DNA of 64,000 bases from Frateuria_A yonginensis (GTDB lineage: Bacteria > Pseudomonadota > Gammaproteobacteria > Xanthomonadales > Rhodanobacteraceae). The notes under the pieces were generated by a model that worked only from the letters and a program-made list of their open reading frames with translations, had not been told where the DNA came from and did not search any database. Where the stretch lies: contig NZ_JBBBNY010000003.1 in the NCBI RefSeq assembly GCF_037137055.1, positions 1 to 64,000 on the forward strand, read 5' to 3'. Position 1 is the stretch's first letter. Every line of letters begins with the position of its first letter. The position numbers and the translations under genes are program-made. Shown piece after piece: positions 10,276-17,358 of the stretch.

Positions 10276-10435
10276 GTCGACCTGTGTGTTTGCAACGGAA
10301 ATTCGATGTCGGGACAAAAACGCACCCTCTGCCGGGCCTCGGGCCAGGCATGCGTCGGTGCGGTGATGTCTCCCCTAACGTCTTGGCGCAGCTATCGTCC
10401 AGCAGCGATGGGTCCGCCCCATCTACCGACCAGTT

Positions 10436-10451
10436 GTTAAGCAAACTTAAC
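10436..10451. promoter_or_regulatory. Inverted repeat upstream of the receptor gene, candidate operator
   Basis: GTTAAG-CAAA-CTTAAC is a perfect 6-bp inverted repeat in an AT-rich patch of otherwise GC-rich DNA, about 160 bp upstream of the receptor start and 45 bp past the end of the convergently placed acyltransferase gene. It may be a regulator site or contribute to termination. No cognate regulator is nearby. Confidence 0.35.
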
Positions 10452-10496
10452 GACAGTGTATGACAAGACGGTGTCCGATTTCACGCTTCGGAAAGC

Positions 10497-12215
10497 TCAA
10501 ACCGGGGTTTTGCCCAGGTAGCGCGCGCGTTTGGCCGGCTTGAGCGTGGCGAGGTCGAGCATGACAAGGCCGTCGACACAGCCGGAAAACCCGGGATCCT
10601 CGCCGAAATCCAGGAACTGCACGCCCTCGGGCTCGACCAGGTCGACGTACTGGCGGTAGAGCACCGGGAGGCTGACGCCGAGCGCGTCCAGATGGTGCTT
10701 GAGCTTGCCCAGCCCGGCTTGCGCGTCGAGCCCGTCCAGGGCACGGCGCACCATGGCGATCACGTCGGGCGAGATCACGAACGGCTGCCGGGCCGCGGCG
10801 AGCCCGGGCGCGCCGAAGTAATGCTGGTGCGCGGCCGCGATCCATTCGCGCGCCTCCCGCGGCAGGTTGACCGACATGCTGACCGGCCCGAACAGGTAGC
10901 GCAGCTCCGGGTGGCGCTGCAGGTACAGGCCGATGCCCTGCCACAGCTGGTCCAGCGCGCGCGAACGCCAGTAGGCCGGGGCGATGAAGCTGCGCCCCAG
11001 CTCCAGGCCCTGCGCCAGGCGGGAGTCCAGCGCCGGCGAGTAGTTGAACAGGCTCGCGGTATACAGCCCCTGCAGCCCGCGTTCGGCGATCAGCCGGCCG
11101 CCGTGGCCGAAGCGATAGGCACCGACGATGCGCAGGGCGGCCGGGTCCCACAGCAGCAGGTGCTCGTAGTGCGGGTCGAAGGCGTCCAGGTCGCGCCGGG
11201 CGTTGGTGCCCTCGCCCACCTTGCGGAAGGTCAGCTCGCGAAGGCGGCCGATCTCGCGCAGCACGGTGCTGTCGGCCGCGCCCTTGAACAGCCAGACCTG
11301 CTTGCCGTCGTTGAGGTCGGCCAGCTTCTCCGCCTGCGAGGCCAGCTCGGCGGCGACGCGGTCGGCCGGTTCCGGGTGCGCCAGCGGCACCTGGCCACCG
11401 AAGACCAGCCCGCGCCGGCGTCCGACCCGGTAGACGTGCCGCCGCATCAGGCGCGCGGCCTGCTCGGAGGAGCCGCCGCTGCGCTCGAACAGTTCCCCGG
11501 CACTGACCAGTGCGCCCACGCTGAAACCGATCCGCCGACTGACGGGCGCGACCGCCTCGCGCGGCAGCATGGCGGTACTCAACGGCTTGGCCAGCATGGA
11601 CAGGCCGTAGAACATCGCCGAGTTGCGCGCGGCAATGTGCACCGGGAGCACGGGCGCACCGCTGCGCCGCGCCAGCCGCGCGAAGCCGTCGGACCAGCGG
11701 CCGTCGCGCACGCCGCCGGGGCCCATGCGGGACACCTCGCCGGCCGGGAACACGATCAGCGCCTCGCCACGTGCCAGCGCGCGATGGACCTCGCGCAGGC
11801 GCGAGCCGGCGCCCTTGCCGAAGACGTCGACCGGCAGCAGCAGCCGGCGCAGGGGCTCCACCACGGCGAGCCAGTCGTTGCCCAGCACGCGCACGTCGCT
11901 GCGCACCGAGCCGACCAGTTGCAGCAGCGCCAGCGCGTCCACCATGCCGAGCGGGTGGTTGGCCACCACCAGCACCGGGCCGTCCACCGGGATGTGCTCG
12001 CGTTCGCGCGAGCTGACGTGATAGCTGACGCCGAGCAGGTCGAGGGCCCGCTCGACGAAGTCGAAGCCCTCGGTCTGGCCGACGGCCCCGAGCACCCGGT
12101 TGAAGCCGGCCTCGTCGGCCAGGCGGCCGAGCAGCCCGGCGACCGGGCGACGGATCCGCGGATGCTGTGCCAGCCACGGCAAGCGCGCGGTGAGGGTCCG
12201 TTCGACACTGAGCAT
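10497..12215 (-). CDS. Two-domain acyltransferase (PlsC-like plus OlsB/GNAT-like)
   Basis: A 572-aa protein. The N-terminal half (about 1-260) is a lysophospholipid acyltransferase domain with the motif NHPLGMVD and the downstream VFPAGEVSR. The C-terminal half (about 330-520) resembles the hemolysin/OlsB-type GNAT domain (IVGAYRFGHGG...LYTASLF). This order matches OlsF-like bifunctional ornithine-lipid synthases, which N-acylate an amino acid and then O-acylate the lyso-lipid. A role in amino-acid-containing membrane lipids is inferred from architecture only. It is transcribed alone or with the upstream MarC gene, about 100 bp away. Confidence 0.72.
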   Translation of the reverse strand: MLSVERTLTARLPWLAQHPRIRRPVAGLLGRLADEAGFNRVLGAVGQTEGFDFVERALDLLGVSYHVSSREREHIPVDGPVLVVANHPLGMVDALALLQLVGSVRSDVRVLGNDWLAVVEPLRRLLLPVDVFGKGAGSRLREVHRALARGEALIVFPAGEVSRMGPGGVRDGRWSDGFARLARRSGAPVLPVHIAARNSAMFYGLSMLAKPLSTAMLPREAVAPVSRRIGFSVGALVSAGELFERSGGSSEQAARLMRRHVYRVGRRRGLVFGGQVPLAHPEPADRVAAELASQAEKLADLNDGKQVWLFKGAADSTVLREIGRLRELTFRKVGEGTNARRDLDAFDPHYEHLLLWDPAALRIVGAYRFGHGGRLIAERGLQGLYTASLFNYSPALDSRLAQGLELGRSFIAPAYWRSRALDQLWQGIGLYLQRHPELRYLFGPVSMSVNLPREAREWIAAAHQHYFGAPGLAAARQPFVISPDVIAMVRRALDGLDAQAGLGKLKHHLDALGVSLPVLYRQYVDLVEPEGVQFLDFGEDPGFSGCVDGLVMLDLATLKPAKRARYLGKTPV

Positions 12216-12317
12216 GACCGCCTCCAGATGTTTCGCCCATGCTGGGGCGCGAGTATGACAGCAGGGAGACGGGGAGCGGGGACCGGCGATGCGCGGACGG
12301 GCCGCTGCGGCCCTCCT

Positions 12318-12926
12318 TCAGACCCGCATGTGCAGGAAGGCCGCCACGCCGCCCATGAACATCTGCACGGAAAGCGCGATCAGCAGCATGCCCATCACCC
12401 GCTCCAGCGCGGTCAGCACGCTTTCGCCCAGCCAGCGGAACAGGTAGGTCGAGGACAGCAGGATCGCCGAGGTCGCCAGCCACGCCAGCAACAGCGCGGT
12501 CGCCCAGTCGGCGGTGCGGCCCGGCGCGGTGTTGGTCAGCAGCAGCAGTGCGGCCATCGCCGACGGGCCGGCCACGCCGGGGATCGCCATCGGCACGATG
12601 AAGGGCTCGCCTTCGCCCGGCTTGCCGAAGATGCCGCCTTCGGCGGGTGGAAAGACCATGCGGATGCCGATCAGGAACAGCACGATGCCGCCGGCGATGC
12701 TGATCGATTCCTGGCGCAGCTGCAGCAGCTTGAGGATGTGCTGCCCGCCCACCAGGAACCCCAGCAGCACGCCCAGCGCGATCAGCAGCTCGCGGATCAT
12801 GACTACGCGCCGGCGCTTGGGCGGCACGTGCTTGAGCAGGCTCAGGAAGAACGGCACGTTGCCGAGCGGGTCCATGATCAGGAACAGCAGGATGCCCGCC
12901 GACAGGGTGGTCATCTGCGTTTCCAT
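12318..12926 (-). CDS. MarC/YhgN-family integral membrane protein
   Basis: A 202-aa protein with six predicted membrane helices in two halves. Family landmarks are FLIMDPLGNVPFF near the N-terminus and AIPGVAGPSAMA in the middle. The family is widespread in bacteria; the earlier link to multiple antibiotic resistance has not held up and its substrate is unknown. The start METQMTTLSAG was chosen because the long upstream frame encodes nothing membrane-like. A REP-type palindrome follows on its upstream side. Confidence 0.85.
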   Translation of the reverse strand: METQMTTLSAGILLFLIMDPLGNVPFFLSLLKHVPPKRRRVVMIRELLIALGVLLGFLVGGQHILKLLQLRQESISIAGGIVLFLIGIRMVFPPAEGGIFGKPGEGEPFIVPMAIPGVAGPSAMAALLLLTNTAPGRTADWATALLLAWLATSAILLSSTYLFRWLGESVLTALERVMGMLLIALSVQMFMGGVAAFLHMRV

Positions 12927-13006
12927 GGACGGGCTCCTGGCGGCGTGATCGGCAACAGGATGCCACGTGGCGGCATCCTGCGAGGGGGATTGCGACCGGT
13001 TACTCC

Positions 13007-13086
13007 GTAAGAGCGAGCTTGCTCGCGATGCCCCTGCTTCCGGAAAAGCCGGGGCAAAAAAGCATCGCAAGCAAGCTCGCGCCCAC
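13007..13086. repeat. REP-like palindrome, copy 1
   Basis: GAGCGAGCTTGCTCGCGATG is followed, after an inner CCCCTGCTTCCGG hairpin, by GCATCGCAAGCAAGCTCGC. It forms a long imperfect hairpin of about 78 bp in the gap between the SDR and MarC genes. Related copies occur at 14938, 15118 and 45360. The core GCTTGCTCGC is typical of Pseudomonas/Xanthomonas REP sequences. Confidence 0.75.
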
Positions 13087-13102
13087 GTATTCGGCGCGGT
13101 GT

Positions 13103-13870
13103 TCAGGCCGGACGCAGGTCCAGTACGGCACCACGCGCCGCCATCCCCTGCGGGCCGAGCAACCACACGGCGGCCGCGGCCGCGGCATCGGGCAGTGGCT
13201 GGGTGTTGGGGTCCTCGCCGAAATAGGCCTGGTGGCGCAGCGCCGTGCGCATCGGCATCGGCAGCAGCGCATGGGTGCGGATGGCGGTGGTGTCGGTTTC
13301 CTGGTGCAGGATCTCGACGAGCCGCTCCAGCGCCCCCTTGGACACGCCGTAGGCGCCCCAGTGGGCTCGGTTGACCAGGTCCGGGTTGTCCAGCACGAAC
13401 ACCACTGCGGCATCCGGCGCCTTGCCCAGCAGCGCCAGGCAGGCCTGGGTCAGGGCGAACGGCGCCGACACGTTGACGTGCAGCGTGCGCAGCCATTCGT
13501 CCGGCTTGTGCATGCCGATCGGGGTCAGTCCGCCGAAACTGGCCGCGCAGTGCACGATGCCGTCCAGCCGGCCGAGGTCCTGTTGGAGTCCGTCGGCCAG
13601 CGTCTCGTAGTCGCGCGGCGTGGCCGCTTCCATGTCCAGCGGATGGATCACCGGCTCGGGCAGTTGCTCGGCCACGATCAGGTCGTAGAGCTGCTCGAGC
13701 TGGCGCTTGCGCCTGCCGGTGACCACCACGGTCGCGCCCGCGCGCGCCGCGGCCAGCGACACCTCGCGGCCCAGGCCTCCGTAGGCGCCGGTCACCAGGA
13801 TCACGCGGCCGGCCAGGCTGTCGGCCGCAGGCGCCCGGTCCTGCGGCAGGCGCACGATCGGCAGGGTCAT
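13103..13870 (-). CDS. YciK-like short-chain dehydrogenase lacking the usual Ser
   Basis: A 255-aa Rossmann-fold oxidoreductase. The cofactor site is VTGAYGGLGRE near residue 30, HCAASFGG corresponds to the NNAG motif, and the YxxxK pair is in WGAYGVSKGALER. The position that is Ser in most SDRs and in E. coli YciK sits in VVFVLDNPDLVNRAHWGAY, which has no Ser; this is a possible loss of classical catalysis or a family trait. It overlaps the grxD stop by 4 nt (13867-13870), so the two are translationally coupled, with grxD first. The substrate is unknown. Confidence 0.8.
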   Translation of the reverse strand: MTLPIVRLPQDRAPAADSLAGRVILVTGAYGGLGREVSLAAARAGATVVVTGRRKRQLEQLYDLIVAEQLPEPVIHPLDMEAATPRDYETLADGLQQDLGRLDGIVHCAASFGGLTPIGMHKPDEWLRTLHVNVSAPFALTQACLALLGKAPDAAVVFVLDNPDLVNRAHWGAYGVSKGALERLVEILHQETDTTAIRTHALLPMPMRTALRHQAYFGEDPNTQPLPDAAAAAAVWLLGPQGMAARGAVLDLRPA

Positions 13871-14193
13871 GCGCGTACCGTCCCGCTCACGTCGGCGGCC
13901 ATGCGCGCCAGCTCGCCCGAAGCCTTGAGGTCCTCCACGATGTCGCAGCCGCCGATCAGCTCGCCCTGGATGAACAGCTGTGGAAAGGTCGGCCAGTTGG
14001 CGAAATGCGGCAACGCGGCGCGCACTTCCGGATCGGCCAGCACGTTGACCGCGTGGAACTCGGCGCCGGCGTCCTTCAGCGCCTGCGCGGCCCGGCTGGA
14101 AAAGCCGCACATCGGGAACTGCGGCGTGCCCTTCATGAAAAGCACCATGGGATGCTCGGCGAGCACCGCCTTGATTCGCTCGTTAACGTCCAT
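13867..14193 (-). CDS. grxD: Monothiol glutaredoxin GrxD
   Basis: A 108-aa monothiol glutaredoxin with the CGFS active site at residues 29-32. KGTPQFPMCGFSSRA and the WPTFPQLFIQGELIGGCDI motif bind glutathione and coordinate a bridging [2Fe-2S] cluster. The family carries and delivers Fe-S clusters. It is divergent from sodB, with 114 bp between starts, and coupled to the downstream SDR gene. The grxD/sodB pairing is a common gammaproteobacterial arrangement. Confidence 0.95.
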   Translation of the reverse strand: MDVNERIKAVLAEHPMVLFMKGTPQFPMCGFSSRAAQALKDAGAEFHAVNVLADPEVRAALPHFANWPTFPQLFIQGELIGGCDIVEDLKASGELARMAADVSGTVRA

Positions 14194-14307
14194 AGGTGGG
14201 GAGTTCTACAATGCGTGCAGGACCACAAGTGTATCAGCCGCGCAAGGACTGCCGCCGCCTGGCAGCCTGACCGGTTTCCTTTCAAGCCGCAGCCCAAGGA
14301 GTCCCTC

Positions 14308-14886
14308 ATGGCGATCGAACTTCCCCCCCTGCCCTACGAAAAGAACGCGCTGGAGCCGCACATCTCGGCCGAGACGCTGGAGTTCCACCACGACAAGCAC
14401 CACCAGGCCTACGTGACCAACCTCAACAAGCTGATCGAGGGCACGGAGTTCGAGGGCATGCCGCTGGAAGAGATCGTCCGCAAGTCCTCGGGTGGCATCT
14501 TCAACAACGCCGCGCAGACCTGGAACCACACGTTCTACTGGAACTCGATGAGCCCCAACGGGGGCGGCGAACCGACCGGCAAGCTCGCCGACGCGATCAA
14601 CAAGGCGTTCGGCTCGGTCGAGAAGTTCAAGGAAGAGTTCGCCAGGATGGGCGCCACCAACTTCGGTTCGGGCTGGACCTGGCTGGTGCAGCGTCCGGAC
14701 GGCTCGCTCGGCATCGTCAACACCTCCAACGCGGGCACGCCGATCACCGGCAGCGACAAGCCGCTGTTCACCTGCGACGTGTGGGAACACGCCTACTACA
14801 TCGACTACCGCAACGCGCGCCCGAAGTACCTGGAGGCGTTCTGGAACGTGGTGAACTGGGACTTCGCGGCCAGCAACCTGGCCTGA
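14308..14886 (+). CDS. sodB: Iron superoxide dismutase
   Basis: A 192-aa cytosolic Fe-SOD that dismutates superoxide to peroxide and oxygen. Metal ligands are visible: His27 in ETLEFHHDKHH, His in NHTFYWNSM, and the Asp/His pair in DVWEHAYYIDYRNARPKY. FNNAAQTWNHTFYW and TNFGSGWTWLV favour the iron form. A GGAG-type site precedes the ATG. A TACAAT box at 14207-14212 with a weak TTAACG 18 bp upstream could be its promoter, between it and divergent grxD. Confidence 0.95.
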   Translation: MAIELPPLPYEKNALEPHISAETLEFHHDKHHQAYVTNLNKLIEGTEFEGMPLEEIVRKSSGGIFNNAAQTWNHTFYWNSMSPNGGGEPTGKLADAINKAFGSVEKFKEEFARMGATNFGSGWTWLVQRPDGSLGIVNTSNAGTPITGSDKPLFTCDVWEHAYYIDYRNARPKYLEAFWNVVNWDFAASNLA

Positions 14887-14937
14887 CAACCCGAGCGCAG
14901 GGCGGGGCTCGCCCTTCCCTGCGCCCCTGCCACGACG

Positions 14938-15013
14938 TAGGAGCGAGCTTGCTCGCAGTGCTCCTGGCCCCGGCATGTGGGGTCAAAGGCATCGCGAGCA
15001 AGCTTGCTCCTAC
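14938..15013. repeat. REP-like palindrome, copy 2
   Basis: GGAGCGAGCTTGCTCGCAGTG pairs with GCATCGCGAGCAAGCTTGCTCC. It follows sodB and, together with copy 3, fills the 317-bp gap between sodB and purK, where there is no gene. The preceding 50 bp (CAACCCGAGCGCAGGG...CACGACG) recurs before copy 3, so the whole unit of about 180 bp is duplicated. Confidence 0.78.
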
Positions 15014-15117
15014 ATTGCATTGCATCGGGCCGTGTCGCGGGTGCCTGGCGCCTGGGCAACCTGGCCTGGCAACCCGAGCGCAGGGGGCCCGGCCTTCCTG
15101 CATCCTCGTCACGACGC

Positions 15118-15189
15118 AGGAGCGGGCTTGCTGGCGAGCTCCTGGCCGGGCGTCCCGGGTTGAAGGCATCGCGGGCCAGCTCGCTCCTC
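15118..15189. repeat. REP-like palindrome, copy 3
   Basis: GGAGCGGGCTTGCTGGCGAG pairs with a right arm around GCATCGCGGGCCAGCTCGCTCC. It is a diverged but still self-complementary copy, so compensating changes have kept the stem (GCTGGC / GCCAGC). It is part of the tandem duplication that begins at 14887. Confidence 0.75.
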
Positions 15190-15203
15190 GCGTCGGGGTG
15201 GCG

Positions 15204-16364
15204 TTAGAGGTGGCGCAGGAGGTCCAGCGCAGGGCCGGCCTGCGCCTCGCGATGCAGCGCGCCGGCGATGGTGGCCATGCGCTCGGCCAGCGTCCGCGCA
15301 TCCGGTGCGCATACCGTGGCGTGCCCCACCTTGCGGCCGGGACGGGCCTGCTTGCCGTAGTCGTGCCAGTGCGCGTCCGTCGTGGTCAGCACCGGCGCGG
15401 GGTCCGGCAGCTCGCCGATCCAGTTGAACATGCACGACAGGCCGCGCGCGCCGGTATCCCCCAGCGGCAACCCGAGCACGGCACGCACGTGATTCTCGAA
15501 CTGGCTGGTGTGCGCGCCCTCGATGGTCCAGTGCCCGGAGTTGTGCACGCGCGGGGCCATCTCGTTGCCGAGCAGCTCGCCGTCCTCGACGAACAGCTCC
15601 AGCGCGAACACGCCCACGTATTCCAGCCGTTCGGCCAGGGTGCGGGCCAGGCCGGTGACACGCCGCTGCAGTTCCTCGATATCCGGCGCCGGCGCCAGGC
15701 TCAGGCTGAGCACGCCGTCGGTATGCCAGTTGCGGGTCAGCGGCCAGGTACGGAAATCGCCCTCGCGGCTGCGCACGGCGACCACCGACAGCTCGCGCTC
15801 GAACGGCACGAACGCCTCCAGGATCAGCCCGTGCGCGGCGCCCTGCTCGCCCAGTGCGGCCCAGGCGGCGTCGGCGTCCTGCGACGTCCTCAGGCGGAAC
15901 TGGCCCTTGCCGTCGTAACCCAGCCGGCGGGTCTTGAGGATGGCCGGCGCGCCCACCTCGGCCAAGGCGCGATCGAGATCCTCGCGCGTGTCCACGGCCA
16001 CGAAGGCCGGCGTCTGCAGCCCGCATTCGCGGAACAGGGTCTTTTCGGCAAGGCGGTCCTGCGCCACCGCAAGCGCCCGCGGCACCGGCGAGACGGCCAC
16101 GCGCTCGGCCAGCCAATGGGCGGTCTCGGCGGGCACGTTCTCGAAATCGAAGGTGACCACGTCGACCTCACGCGCGAAGCGTTCCAGTGCGACGTAGTCC
16201 TTCCAGTCGGCCACCAGCAGCGGCGCGACCTGGCCGGCACAGGCGTCGGCCGCGCTGTCGACCACCAGCGTCTTGACGCCCAGCGGTGCGGCGGCCAGCG
16301 CCAGCATGCGCGCCAGCTGGCCGCCGCCGAGGATGCCCAGCACGGGTTGGCGCCGACCGCTCAT
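15204..16364 (-). CDS. purK: N5-carboxyaminoimidazole ribonucleotide synthase PurK
   Basis: A 386-aa ATP-grasp enzyme of de novo purine synthesis that carboxylates AIR to N5-CAIR using ATP and bicarbonate. The N-terminal GILGGGQLARMLALAA, the FDFENVPAE motif, the ATP-grasp LKTRRLGYDGKGQF and NEMAPRVHNSGHWTIEG are all family signatures, and the length is normal. The start overlaps the purE stop by 4 nt (16361-16364), so the two are translated as a coupled purE-purK operon. Confidence 0.96.
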   Translation of the reverse strand: MSGRRQPVLGILGGGQLARMLALAAAPLGVKTLVVDSAADACAGQVAPLLVADWKDYVALERFAREVDVVTFDFENVPAETAHWLAERVAVSPVPRALAVAQDRLAEKTLFRECGLQTPAFVAVDTREDLDRALAEVGAPAILKTRRLGYDGKGQFRLRTSQDADAAWAALGEQGAAHGLILEAFVPFERELSVVAVRSREGDFRTWPLTRNWHTDGVLSLSLAPAPDIEELQRRVTGLARTLAERLEYVGVFALELFVEDGELLGNEMAPRVHNSGHWTIEGAHTSQFENHVRAVLGLPLGDTGARGLSCMFNWIGELPDPAPVLTTTDAHWHDYGKQARPGRKVGHATVCAPDARTLAERMATIAGALHREAQAGPALDLLRHL

Positions 16365-16864
16365 GCGCGCGGGTCCGGCTGCTCGAGCACGCTCTGCGTC
16401 TGGCGTGCCCGGTAGGCGTCCAGGGCCTGCGCGATGGCCGGATCGTGCAATGCCAGCACGGCAGCGGCGAGCAGGCCCGCGTTCACCGCGCCGGCACGGC
16501 CGATCGCCAGGGTGCCAACCGGAATGCCGGCCGGCATCTGCGCGATGGAGAGCAACGAATCCATGCCGTTGAGCGCCTTGGACTGCACCGGCACGCCGAA
16601 CACCGGCAGCCGCGTCTTGGCCGCGAGCATGCCCGGCAGGTGGGCGGCGCCGCCGGCGCCGGCGACGATCACCTGGATGCCGCGTGCCGCCGCCTCTTCG
16701 GCATAGCGGAACAGCAGGTCGGGTGTGCGATGGGCGGAGACCACGCGTACCTCGTGCGGCACGCCCAGTGCGTCCAGCACGCTGGCCGCATGCTCCATGG
16801 TCTCCCAGTCGGAACGGGAGCCCATCACCACGCCCACACGGGCCGGCTCGGCGGTCGATGTCAT
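16361..16864 (-). CDS. purE: N5-CAIR mutase PurE
   Basis: A 167-aa class I PurE that moves the carboxyl group of N5-CAIR to C4, giving CAIR. Signatures are GVVMGSRSDWETM near the N-terminus, VSAHRTPD and AGAGGAAHLPGMLAAKT. It is the first gene of the purE-purK pair and divergent from the Trm112-like gene, with 60 bp between starts. Confidence 0.96.
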   Translation of the reverse strand: MTSTAEPARVGVVMGSRSDWETMEHAASVLDALGVPHEVRVVSAHRTPDLLFRYAEEAAARGIQVIVAGAGGAAHLPGMLAAKTRLPVFGVPVQSKALNGMDSLLSIAQMPAGIPVGTLAIGRAGAVNAGLLAAAVLALHDPAIAQALDAYRARQTQSVLEQPDPRA

Positions 16865-16924
16865 GGTTATGCCACCCCAAAAAGGCTATTGTACGGGCTT
16901 TCCGCAGCCCGACACGACCTGCCC

Positions 16925-17197
16925 ATGGACAAGCGCCTGCTCGACATCCTGTGTTGCCCGGTAAGCAAGACGCCCGTCCGTCTGCTGGGCCGCAACGAGC
17001 TGGACGCCCTCAATGCCGCGATCGAGCGCGGCGCCGTCGACACCGTGGCCGGTGCGCCGGTGCGCACGCGACTGGACGAGGGCCTGATCACGGTCGACCG
17101 CAAGGTCATCTACCGCGTGGACGACGGCATCCCCGTGATGCTGCCCGAGGAGGGCATCGGCACCGTCCAGCTGAACGACTTCCCCCCCGCCGCCTGA
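16925..17197 (+). CDS. Trm112-family (YcaR-like) small protein
   Basis: A 90-aa Trm112-like protein. LLDILCCPVSKTPV is the usual start and IYRVDDGIPVMLPEE the usual end. Most bacterial members are about 60 aa; this one carries about 30 extra residues between the two conserved blocks. A complete zinc ribbon is not present: the CC near residue 10 has no second Cys pair. Relatives act as small stabilising subunits of methyltransferases in archaea and eukaryotes; the bacterial role is unclear. Confidence 0.85.
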   Translation: MDKRLLDILCCPVSKTPVRLLGRNELDALNAAIERGAVDTVAGAPVRTRLDEGLITVDRKVIYRVDDGIPVMLPEEGIGTVQLNDFPPAA

Positions 17198-17244
17198 GGG
17201 ATGTGTCGAAAACAGCGACGGACTCCATGCTTTTCGACGAAACG

Positions 17245-17268
17245 TGCACTAATGTGTACGTCAGTGCA
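17245..17268. promoter_or_regulatory. 24-bp imperfect palindrome upstream of the DUF1631 gene
   Basis: TGCACT at 17245 is mirrored by AGTGCA at 17263-17268, with partial symmetry between them. It lies about 90 bp upstream of the DUF1631 start in the 161-bp gap after the Trm112-like gene. The size and symmetry suit a dimeric regulator. A CGACG / CGTCG-type element nearby (17210-17240) could be the Trm112 terminator. No regulator can be named. Confidence 0.3.
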
Positions 17269-17358
17269 TGACCAGTTCACGTTTTGCCGTATATCTTCCG
17301 GCTTTGCGCGGCCGCGGAGGCCGCGATCGTCAGCAGGGGATGCGTCAGGGGTGTGGCG

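Noticed and set aside
7393..10440. 1015-aa open frame on the plus strand
   Set aside because: It is antisense to the TonB-dependent receptor and has the Val/Arg/Gly-rich bias of a shadow frame in GC-rich DNA.
10692..13010. 772-aa open frame on the plus strand
   Set aside because: It runs across two genes on the other strand and the gap between them; its composition is that of an antisense frame.
12966..13496. Extension of the MarC protein to 392 aa
   Set aside because: The extra N-terminal residues come from a frame antisense/out of phase with the SDR gene and are not membrane-like; METQMTT is the natural start.
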